Below, one piece after another: positions 7,842 through 15,032 of a stretch of DNA of 64,000 bases (its first letter is position 1; each line of letters opens with the position of its first letter). Position numbers and translations under genes: made by a program. The stretch covers positions 1,054,001 through 1,118,000 of the forward strand of contig NZ_LT629700.1 of the NCBI RefSeq assembly GCF_900103625.1. Direction: 5' to 3'. The notes beneath the pieces were generated by a model, which saw only the letters and a list, made by a program, of their open reading frames with translations, did not search any database and was not told the DNA's origin. Source of the stretch: Corynebacterium mycetoides. GTDB lineage: Bacteria > Actinomycetota > Actinomycetes > Mycobacteriales > Mycobacteriaceae.

Positions 7842-7873
7842 AAAGCGCGCGCCCACCAGGTCCCGCGCTTTTT
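7842..7873 (+). terminator. Hairpin with T-run, probable terminator
   Basis: AAAGCGCG (7842-7849) pairs perfectly with CGCGCTTT (7864-7871) around a 14-base loop, and five Ts end at 7873. It lies between the plus-strand transposase and the convergent envelope gene ending at 7892. As drawn it suits plus-strand transcription. Just to its left (7753-7790) are dense GC palindromes (CCTCCGCGGAGG, GGCCGGCC) of unknown meaning. Confidence 0.5.
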
Positions 7874-7891
7874 GTCGTCCCGAAAAGACCC

Positions 7892-8449
7892 TTACCTCCG
7901 CCCAATCTCCCCCGGCGTGCAGATCGGCGACCGCCGAATGAACTCTTCCGGCGCCCCCTGCTCCCGCAGCTTGATGCCGTTGTAGCACCCTTGCCGCATT
8001 CCGCGGTCTGTCACGCCGTCGGTGGGCACGACGGTCCACCTGTCCCCCACGTACCGGAACCGCACAATCCAGTCGGTCTGGTTCGCGGACGCGACCGCCC
8101 ACTGACCGTCGCAGTAGTTCACCACGGTGCCCGTGAAGTGGGGCCACCCCGGCACCAGCCTGTCGAACTCCTGCGCCGCACACGATCCCCGCTTCGGCGC
8201 CGGCGCCGGCAGCCCCGGGATCGCCGGCAGCTGAATCCACCCTTGCTGCACCGCGAACACGCCCGCCGCGCCAACTGCCGCCAGCACGCCAAGCACAATG
8301 CCGGCGATCGCGCCCGGGCTCAGCTCCCCCGAGCTCCCGCTTGCCGACGCCCCCGCCCCAATCTCCTCCGCTGCCCCCACCCCGGGAGCCACAACGGCGG
8401 TAGATGTCAATGCAGCGGCGATACTTAGAGCCAGAACTGTCTTCTTCAT
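7892..8449 (-). CDS. Exported or membrane-anchored protein of unknown function
   Basis: The ATG at 8449 gives 185 residues. A classical signal peptide (MKKTVLALSIAAALTSTAVV, cleavage likely after GVGA) is followed by a second hydrophobic stretch (GAIAGIVLGVLAAVGAAGVFAV, about residues 48-69). A Pro/Ala linker then leads to a C-terminal domain with four cysteines and aromatic residues (CAAQEFDRLV, WDWIVRF-like repeats). I recognise no family. The C-terminal part would face outside the membrane. Ten bases separate it from the upstream gene, so the two may be cotranscribed. A longer in-frame reading to 8617 overlaps that gene and is unlikely. Confidence 0.75.
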   Translation of the reverse strand: MKKTVLALSIAAALTSTAVVAPGVGAAEEIGAGASASGSSGELSPGAIAGIVLGVLAAVGAAGVFAVQQGWIQLPAIPGLPAPAPKRGSCAAQEFDRLVPGWPHFTGTVVNYCDGQWAVASANQTDWIVRFRYVGDRWTVVPTDGVTDRGMRQGCYNGIKLREQGAPEEFIRRSPICTPGEIGRR

Positions 8450-8459
8450 GGCTTCAAGC

Positions 8460-8843
8460 CTAGACCTGGTCTCCTGGCTGGGCTGGAGTTTCATCGCCCC
8501 GTTCAGGTACCGACGGACGCAAGTTCTCCTCCGGAATCCGCGACGGATTCCACGGCGGACTCGCTGGCCGCGGGAACATCGCAATGCCGACCAAAAACAG
8601 GACCGCCGCAATCGCACCGACGACCTTCCACCCGCGTTGCGCCCCCTCCCGGTCGCACCTCAACCACCATCCGCCAGTGAGGATCAGCGCCCCGCCAACG
8701 AGAATGAATGAGTAAAAGTTCGCCGTGGTGCCGTCGACACGGAAGGACGTGATCCACACGATGACGCCGAAGATGACGAGGGCGCCGAAGATCCAGCGGC
8801 GGCGTTCAGGCGAAAGGTTGCGGAAGTTGAAATGCGTGAACAA
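8460..8843 (-). CDS. Small integral membrane protein
   Basis: This 127-residue protein has three likely membrane helices: FGALVIFGVIVWITSF (about 19-34), FYSFILVGGALILTGGWW (about 43-60) and VVGAIAAVLFLVGIAMF (about 73-89). A polar, Pro-rich tail follows. No family is recognised. It lies 11 bases after galU and 10 before the exported protein, all on the minus strand, consistent with a galU transcription unit. Confidence 0.75.
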   Translation of the reverse strand: MFTHFNFRNLSPERRRWIFGALVIFGVIVWITSFRVDGTTANFYSFILVGGALILTGGWWLRCDREGAQRGWKVVGAIAAVLFLVGIAMFPRPASPPWNPSRIPEENLRPSVPERGDETPAQPGDQV

Positions 8844-8854
8844 CGTCTCGGTTT

Positions 8855-9787
8855 CTAGTCGGTCAGATCGGGGTTGTCCGACTCGTAATCGGCAATGATC
8901 GCCTTGATCGCCTTGTACAGCGCCGGACCGTACTTCGGGTGGTGCAAACCGAAATCCACATTCGCCGGAATATAACCACCCGGGTTGCCCAAATCGTGGC
9001 GCTTACCGTCATGAACCACCACATGCACCGGGTGACCCTCGCTAATCATCAACTCAATCGCGTCAGTCAGCTGCAGCTCCCCACCCTTGCCCGGCTCAAT
9101 CCGGCGCAACGCATCAAAAATCCCGCGGTCCAAAAGATACCGGCCCGTCGCCACCAAATTCGACGGCGCCTCCTCCGGCTCCGGCTTCTCCACCATGCCC
9201 ACAACACGCTTCACACTCGCAGCATCCACACCAGCGTCCGGAGCGAGTTCCTCGACGTCGAACACGCCGTAGTTGAACACCTCCTCCGGGCTGACCTCGA
9301 ACGCGCACAACACAGACCCGCCCAAAGCCTCGCGGACCTCGGCCATCTTCTCCATCACACCCGTGGGCAACACAAGGTCATCCGGCAGCATGACAGCCAC
9401 AGCATCCTCATCGGCCTCCAACACCGACTCAGCACACCCCACCGCATGCCCAAGCCCCAACGGCTCATCCTGCACCACAGCCTCAGCATCAATGATCTGC
9501 GCAGCACGAGCAACCTTCTTCGCCTGCTCATCCTTGCCGCGGGCACGCATCGTCGCGCACAACTGCTCGAACTCGCCGAAATGATCCATGATCTCGCCCT
9601 TGCCCGGCGCGGTAATCACAGCCAAACGCTCCGCACCCAACTGCGCGGCCTCTTCAGCGATGAGCTCAATGCCAGGGGTGTCCACAACAGGCAGCAGCTC
9701 CTTCGGCACCGTCTTCGTCGCAGGCAAGAACCGGGTCCCCATCCCGGCAGCAGGCACAATCACCGTCTTCACGCTCGAATTCCGCAT
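8855..9787 (-). CDS. galU: UTP--glucose-1-phosphate uridylyltransferase
   Basis: GalU makes UDP-glucose from glucose-1-phosphate and UTP in the cytoplasm, feeding trehalose, glycolipid and polysaccharide synthesis. The 310-residue protein has the nucleotidyltransferase signature VPAAGMGTRFLPATKTVPKE near the N-terminus, the DEPLGLGHAV stretch, and the GRYLLDRGIFD and LQLTDAI motifs typical of GalU. Length is normal. The start at 9787 has no clear ribosome-binding site; a TACACT -10-like box lies a few bases upstream, so the mRNA may be leaderless. It borders the low-GC polysaccharide island and probably supplies it. Confidence 0.95.
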   Translation of the reverse strand: MRNSSVKTVIVPAAGMGTRFLPATKTVPKELLPVVDTPGIELIAEEAAQLGAERLAVITAPGKGEIMDHFGEFEQLCATMRARGKDEQAKKVARAAQIIDAEAVVQDEPLGLGHAVGCAESVLEADEDAVAVMLPDDLVLPTGVMEKMAEVREALGGSVLCAFEVSPEEVFNYGVFDVEELAPDAGVDAASVKRVVGMVEKPEPEEAPSNLVATGRYLLDRGIFDALRRIEPGKGGELQLTDAIELMISEGHPVHVVVHDGKRHDLGNPGGYIPANVDFGLHHPKYGPALYKAIKAIIADYESDNPDLTD

Positions 9788-10093
9788 AGAGCGTTAGTGT
9801 ATGCGATTGGGTCCCGTCACCAACTGATAAAGAAGCAATAACCTAGCAAACTAACAGCTTAAGGATGAAGGAAGGACGCGTCCCACGGCTTCAATTCCCG
9901 CTACCAATCGGGGGATTCGAAAGCATTAAGTACCGTAATGCGACAATCAGAGGACTCGGCTGGGACCGACATCGCCATCCTGTTAAACCTACATTCACCG
10001 TTCTTAGATAAAATGAGCTAAAGATCGCTCGGGCGGAGGCAACTCCCAGTCTCTACACACCGTAGCTCCACTCTCTAACGAAAGGTGCTAAAA
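9788..10093. other. Intergenic divergent promoter region (galU / heparinase-like gene)
   Basis: I see no coding sequence in these roughly 300 bases. TAAAAT at 10009-10014 could be a -10 box for the rightward gene; no good -35 was found. AAAGG at 10081-10085 is the ribosome-binding site for the gene starting at 10094. From here the DNA becomes visibly richer in A and T than to the left. Confidence 0.4.
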
Positions 10094-12319
10094 ATGAACT
10101 TTAAAGAGTATTGGGACCGCTTCGCAACCAAGATGCCCACTCCGCGACAATGGTCGGTTGATGCCACGGAGAATGGTTATCAGTTGTCGCTCCCCAATAA
10201 CCAAACTGTTGAGGTAGTTCCAGGTAATTGGAATTGGGGCCGAAAATTCCAAAACGATCCGCTTTCGACTAGGCTGTGGTTTGAATGCCTCGCTTGGCTG
10301 CCTGCTTTAGGTTTGGCACATGGCGACTGGGAGTCAGTTTCGGATGCTTTTCGCACGTATGGTCCTTGGATCAGCAAAATTAGCTCTGCAGATGGTTACC
10401 GGCAATATAACAGCCAGGATCATGCCATTGCGGTTCAGCTGAAAGTGGCCGCATCAACATTAGCGCGCTCGACCTTCGACGAAAGAGCAAGGGTTGCCGC
10501 TGAGGCTGCTGAAAAATTTCTCGATGACCTTGCAACCTTTGTCTTCGACCCCCAGTATGTGCAACCGAATAACCACGGCTTCATGGTGGCCAAGTCTTTC
10601 GTGGATGCAGGCGCTGTCCTTTTGAGCCTCAAGCCTGAATCAAAATTAGGAACTCGGTTCCTTAATGAGGGTTTGATCGCCTGCAGTTCGATTCTGAGCG
10701 AAGTTTTCGACGAAACAGGCATTACCAATGAGAATACGCCATTCTATCAGGGGTTTTATCTTCACATGGTTTCCGACCTCATTTCTTTCTGTGAATTCGC
10801 TGAAGTGGGTGAGGAGTATGTGGACGAATGGAAAACCCTAGTTGAAATGGGCACTGAAACATTGCAGCTCATGCTCCGGGAGGATGGAAGTTATCCGCCG
10901 GTGGGAGACGAATGGGGACGCCCCAGTGGTTATGATCCTGCTTTTGGCGAGCTGTTCTCGAAAGAGAATGGTTGTTTTTATTTTAAAGATGACGAGACAA
11001 CCCTCTCAATCATCAGTGGTTGCCGAGGCACCGTACACAAGCAGGCGGACGATACTTCAATCCGACTCGCCCATAAAGGTAAGGATCTATTAGTCGACTG
11101 CGGTCTTCTCTCTTACGATCCGAATGACCCGATCGCCGCAATGATTCAAAGTCAAAGGGGACATTCGGGTTTGTTCTTCCCTCGTTTTGATCGGCACCGA
11201 GGAGTCGAACTTTTCCGCTACGGTACACCTCGGGTACGGAGCGAGATTGACAAGACGGTTACCGCAGACGGCCTAACGAAGATCACTTGCAGGAGCGAGA
11301 TTGACGAAAAGTGGAAGGTTGAACGTGAGTATGTGCTGGAGGAAAACCACATTCGAATTTCGGACCAGTTTGAGGCACCTAACTCCGACGAGTACGCTAT
11401 ACAGCGTTTCGTTTTACACGAAGATTCGCTGATTGAGATTGACGGAAATCTGGTTCGCATCCAGAATGGTGACGTTCGTATGCGGATAACGCTAGAGTCA
11501 GAAGGGTCAATTCGTGTTAAGTGGGGCGTTTCCGGTGACTCTGCGAGTGGCTGGCGGGTACTCGAACCCTACCAAAAAGTTCCGACCCACGTGATCGAAA
11601 TCTCGCCCTCTTACGGGCGTAAGACTATCGAGACATCCGTAGATTGGGGCTCGGCCGAGACCTACGACCACAACTACACTTCTGAACAGTTTACGCTGAA
11701 GAACGAGAATCTTCATACTGTCTGGTCCCAATCCCCCGCGTTACGGGTTCCAGATCGAGAGCTGGAAAACTTCACGGAGTATGAGGGAAGATGGGTTTCG
11801 CCTCGGGCCGAAACCCTGGGGGCTATACAGAGATTAATAAGTATTGTCTCTGAATTTGGTTGCGTTGATCCACGGGTCATCGACTTTTCAGGCAACCCGG
11901 TTGCCACCGGTCTTCTTCTGGCGCGGTCAAACGCGAGAGTCGAAGCAGTTTGCTCCGGGAACGCCACCGAATCGGGGTTGAGACGCATATTGGAACTTAA
12001 CCCGTCCCTACCCCCAATTAGCATCAACTCGCTACCTGCGTTTGCCAGCGTCGATCCGACGGGCCTAATGGACAGCGTGCTCATCGCGGACGCCACGACT
12101 AACGTTGTAGAGTCCGGCCTGTTCCTTCAAGTGACTCAATGCGCACGCCCGATCGTCTTTTTCGGCTCGACCTGGGAGCAGATTGAGTTTCGACTGAGTC
12201 TACCAAATCCGCGCGATTTCGAAATTCTCCACATATCGAACGACCAAGGAGTTATCTACCTTCCGACGAAATCCGACTTCCAAAAGGTTGCAACAGATTT
12301 CATCAGGTCTATTTGGTGA
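10094..12319 (+). CDS. Heparinase II/III-like protein with extra C-terminal domain
   Basis: This 741-residue protein starts at ATG 10094 (AAAGG 9 bases upstream). The first part (about 1-270) is helical with alginate-lyase/heparinase-like patterns (NDPLSTRLWFECLAWL, NNHGFMVAKSF). The middle (about 280-540) has the heparinase II/III beta-sheet character (AHKGKDLLVDCGL, RFDRHRGVELFRYG). The last 140 residues look like a separate alpha/beta domain (PRVIDFSGNPVATGLLL onward). No signal peptide is visible, which is unusual for a polysaccharide lyase. It is the only plus-strand gene of the island. A role in trimming or modifying the island glycan is inference. Confidence 0.7.
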   Translation: MNFKEYWDRFATKMPTPRQWSVDATENGYQLSLPNNQTVEVVPGNWNWGRKFQNDPLSTRLWFECLAWLPALGLAHGDWESVSDAFRTYGPWISKISSADGYRQYNSQDHAIAVQLKVAASTLARSTFDERARVAAEAAEKFLDDLATFVFDPQYVQPNNHGFMVAKSFVDAGAVLLSLKPESKLGTRFLNEGLIACSSILSEVFDETGITNENTPFYQGFYLHMVSDLISFCEFAEVGEEYVDEWKTLVEMGTETLQLMLREDGSYPPVGDEWGRPSGYDPAFGELFSKENGCFYFKDDETTLSIISGCRGTVHKQADDTSIRLAHKGKDLLVDCGLLSYDPNDPIAAMIQSQRGHSGLFFPRFDRHRGVELFRYGTPRVRSEIDKTVTADGLTKITCRSEIDEKWKVEREYVLEENHIRISDQFEAPNSDEYAIQRFVLHEDSLIEIDGNLVRIQNGDVRMRITLESEGSIRVKWGVSGDSASGWRVLEPYQKVPTHVIEISPSYGRKTIETSVDWGSAETYDHNYTSEQFTLKNENLHTVWSQSPALRVPDRELENFTEYEGRWVSPRAETLGAIQRLISIVSEFGCVDPRVIDFSGNPVATGLLLARSNARVEAVCSGNATESGLRRILELNPSLPPISINSLPAFASVDPTGLMDSVLIADATTNVVESGLFLQVTQCARPIVFFGSTWEQIEFRLSLPNPRDFEILHISNDQGVIYLPTKSDFQKVATDFIRSIW

Positions 12320-12375
12320 GCACAAGCCCTCGCCACTCCCGCATCGGGAATGCCGGCGTAGCTAACTTTCGGTGA

Positions 12376-13002
12376 TCAACGGTAATATACGTTCAGGAAA
12401 TTTTCTTTGATTCGCTCGCGAAACACAGGATCACCGGATCCCTTCCCGGAGAAATATTTCCCGATGTACCCATCAATATTTTCGGGCGTGATACGTTTAA
12501 TTGGTTTTGCCGGAACTCCCGCAACGATTGAGCCTGGGCTTACGTCTCCGGTGACTACCGCGTTCGCTCCAATGATGGAGAAATCACCGATCTTGCTTTC
12601 ATGCCCCACGATACGAGCACCTGTTGCGATGTATACGTGATCACCAATTACCGGTGCTCCCCCAAGCGAGACGTTAGTGCCTATAGTGCTCCAGTCTCCG
12701 ATATGCGTCTCAGCATGGAATAAAACGCCAAGCCCACCATAAGCGATATCAGTGCCGCGTCCCACATACACACTCGACGGAAGGTGACAACCATTGATTA
12801 TTCTGTTCAACCGTTCGCACCGGTAGGCGAGTTTGTGATCATTGCGAAGATATGCTTCTCGCCCAATCTGATAAATCTGCAGTGCCCCAAGCTCAAGAGA
12901 ATTAACGAGACCTTCAACATATGTTGACTCGATTCGCGAAAGATGGTATTCCTTGGCCGAGTCGTCGAGCAGGCACTCGATCCGCCCCTCCGGTGTATGC
13001 AT
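12376..13002 (-). CDS. Serine acetyltransferase-like hexapeptide-repeat acyltransferase
   Basis: This 208-residue protein has a helical N-terminal part and a left-handed beta-helix built of hexapeptide repeats from about residue 70 (LPSSVYVGRGTDIAYGG, HIGDWSTIGTNVSLGG, PVIGDHVYIATGARIVG, GANAVVTGDV). It ends in GSIVAGVPAKPIKRI, the classical LbH acetyltransferase closing motif. It resembles CysE but, given its place at the end of a glycosyltransferase operon, it more likely O- or N-acetylates a sugar of the island polysaccharide. AAGGAG lies 11 bases upstream of the start. Confidence 0.8.
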   Translation of the reverse strand: MHTPEGRIECLLDDSAKEYHLSRIESTYVEGLVNSLELGALQIYQIGREAYLRNDHKLAYRCERLNRIINGCHLPSSVYVGRGTDIAYGGLGVLFHAETHIGDWSTIGTNVSLGGAPVIGDHVYIATGARIVGHESKIGDFSIIGANAVVTGDVSPGSIVAGVPAKPIKRITPENIDGYIGKYFSGKGSGDPVFRERIKENFLNVYYR

Positions 13003-13044
13003 CTCTTAATAAACTCCTTTCCCGATCTACACGTCATCCGTCAC

Positions 13045-14994
13045 TTAAGGTACGCTATAGGGAATCGGGAGGGCCATTTTATACAGACGTAAAAATTCCT
13101 TCATGGAGAACCGCGAATTCACGTATTCGTCGCCTGCGAGTCTCTTTTGTTCGAAGACTCGGAAATCACGGCATTCGAGAATGTAGTCTCGCATTTCTCC
13201 AAGTGAAGAGAGGACGTATTCTTCGGGATACATATAGTCTGCACCTTCCCAAGGCCGGAGTAGCGTGATGTTCCCTGAGGCAAAACCTTCCGCAGCAGCC
13301 ACATGTGACCCTTCAGCATCACTCATCGAAAGAACGAATCCTTTATCTGCTAACGCCTCCTTTGTATCAACCCAACCCTGGAATGAAATGTGATCGTCGA
13401 GTCCGTTTCGCTGGATGTATTCTTCGCACTCGCTGAAGTAGGCTCGTTCTTTCGGGTCATTGTAAACCCAGCCCAACTCCTCAGGGCGTCGCCCGAAGAC
13501 CGTCAGGTTATAGCGTGGATCAATGCTGACCAAGCCATTTAGAAGTTCGAGTGCGCGACGATATCCTTTTCTAATTGGAATACTTCCAACCATGACTAGA
13601 TTAAACACTTTGCTCGGGTCACTTGAGCGTTCGTAACTATCCACGTCAATGTAGTTGGGAACGTATCGCACAATTGATCGATCGAAACCGAAGACTCGCT
13701 GTGTTTCCTCGAACATCAAAGGCGCGATCGTAATTATCCTATCGACGTTCTCACGAGTTAGTTGATTGCCATAGTTTTTCGACGTCTCGAACCGATGTAG
13801 ACGAATAGTTAAAGATTGCCGCGGGTTCTTCTTGGCTGAGTACCAGACTGCATTTCCAAGCATCCATTCGCAATGGATTGCGTCAGCCCAATCCAGCAGC
13901 CGCTGGCTCTTTGCGACATCGTGGGTGTCGTGACCATTCCACTCATCCACCTGAATTTGGTAGTGATCGGACAGTTCAGGAATTGCAGGCACGATAAAAC
14001 GGAGATCGTACCCGGCTATTAGAAGCCTGATCTTGATGCTCTCAAGGAATTCTTCGTAGTTCGCAGTGAGCACCAACTCACAAATCTCTCGGAACCGAGG
14101 ACCATAAGTGAAGTTCTCAACTGCGTCCTTATGCAGTTTCAGGAACTCACTGAATCTCAGGAAGTTCTCTCGAGTGAAGCCTCCAGAGTTGAATCGAATC
14201 ATGTTTTGGATAGCAGCCGACAAAGCCGCCTGTCCACGTAATGCAAAGTAGTCAATACCAAGGGGCGATAGTAACTGCGAAGAAGTGGCCCAAGCCGATA
14301 AATGATTCAGCAGCTCTCGATCCTGGTACTGTTGCGTACTTGATTCGACGCCTTGACTCAGCGCAACATGGTAGACGAAGTCAGGCTCGTCCGAATACTC
14401 AACTTTTCCGACGTTCAAGGCGCGGTACAGGAAGATGGCATCTTCCGCAAGCCTCAAATCCTCAGGCCACTTCAAGTTGTGGTCAGCAAGAAAACTCGAC
14501 CGGTAAACGCTGCAGACAGTTGTGCTGTGGTTCTGAACGATTGCTGAGATTCGTTCAGAATCCGATTCGAGATCCTGCCACTTCTCAATGCGATTCATTA
14601 CTTTTCGCTCGTGCCCGTTATCTCTAATCAGAGGCGCTCTAACGAAATCTGCCCCGGTCTCCACCGCAACATTAAGGGCGGCCTGAATGCCGGCCGGTAA
14701 GATCTCGTCGTCCGGGTCTAGATGGAATACGAACTCACCTTTCGACAAACCAAGGGCCACGTTACGAGGCACTGAAGGCGTTCCGGAATTCCCATCAAGG
14801 CGCTCAACCACAACCCAGTCGCGAGTCTTTGCGAAGTCTACAAGTTTTTCGAAGGTGTTGTCCGTGGAACAGTCATCTATGAAAATCACCTCTACTTCCC
14901 CGAGACTTTCCTTTAGGTCGTTTAACGAATTCAGACAACGAGTGAGCTTCGAAGATACGTTGTAACACGGGATGATAACCGACAATTTGGTCAT
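13045..14994 (-). CDS. Two-domain glycosyltransferase (GT2 + GT4)
   Basis: This is a fused glycosyltransferase of 649 residues. The N-terminal GT-A domain (family 2) begins MTKLSVIIPCYN, with FIDDCSTDNT and the metal-binding LDPDDE. A C-terminal GT-B half (family 4-like; VMVGSIPIRKGYRRAL, SFQGWVDTKEALAD, DAEGSHVAAAEG) follows. Together they could add two sugars in sequence. I chose ATG 14994 because a perfect AAGGAGG lies 8 bases upstream; the frame is open 14 codons further. No signal or membrane segment is seen. It is part of the minus-strand island operon. Confidence 0.85.
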   Translation of the reverse strand: MTKLSVIIPCYNVSSKLTRCLNSLNDLKESLGEVEVIFIDDCSTDNTFEKLVDFAKTRDWVVVERLDGNSGTPSVPRNVALGLSKGEFVFHLDPDDEILPAGIQAALNVAVETGADFVRAPLIRDNGHERKVMNRIEKWQDLESDSERISAIVQNHSTTVCSVYRSSFLADHNLKWPEDLRLAEDAIFLYRALNVGKVEYSDEPDFVYHVALSQGVESSTQQYQDRELLNHLSAWATSSQLLSPLGIDYFALRGQAALSAAIQNMIRFNSGGFTRENFLRFSEFLKLHKDAVENFTYGPRFREICELVLTANYEEFLESIKIRLLIAGYDLRFIVPAIPELSDHYQIQVDEWNGHDTHDVAKSQRLLDWADAIHCEWMLGNAVWYSAKKNPRQSLTIRLHRFETSKNYGNQLTRENVDRIITIAPLMFEETQRVFGFDRSIVRYVPNYIDVDSYERSSDPSKVFNLVMVGSIPIRKGYRRALELLNGLVSIDPRYNLTVFGRRPEELGWVYNDPKERAYFSECEEYIQRNGLDDHISFQGWVDTKEALADKGFVLSMSDAEGSHVAAAEGFASGNITLLRPWEGADYMYPEEYVLSSLGEMRDYILECRDFRVFEQKRLAGDEYVNSRFSMKEFLRLYKMALPIPYSVP

Positions 14995-15032
14995 GTCTAC
15001 AGCCTCCTTAAGTCGCGCAATTACCTTGGAGA

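Noticed and set aside
9788-10093. Small gene between galU and the heparinase-like gene
   Set aside because: No frame of useful length with a start and ribosome-binding site was found; the stretch looks like a promoter region.
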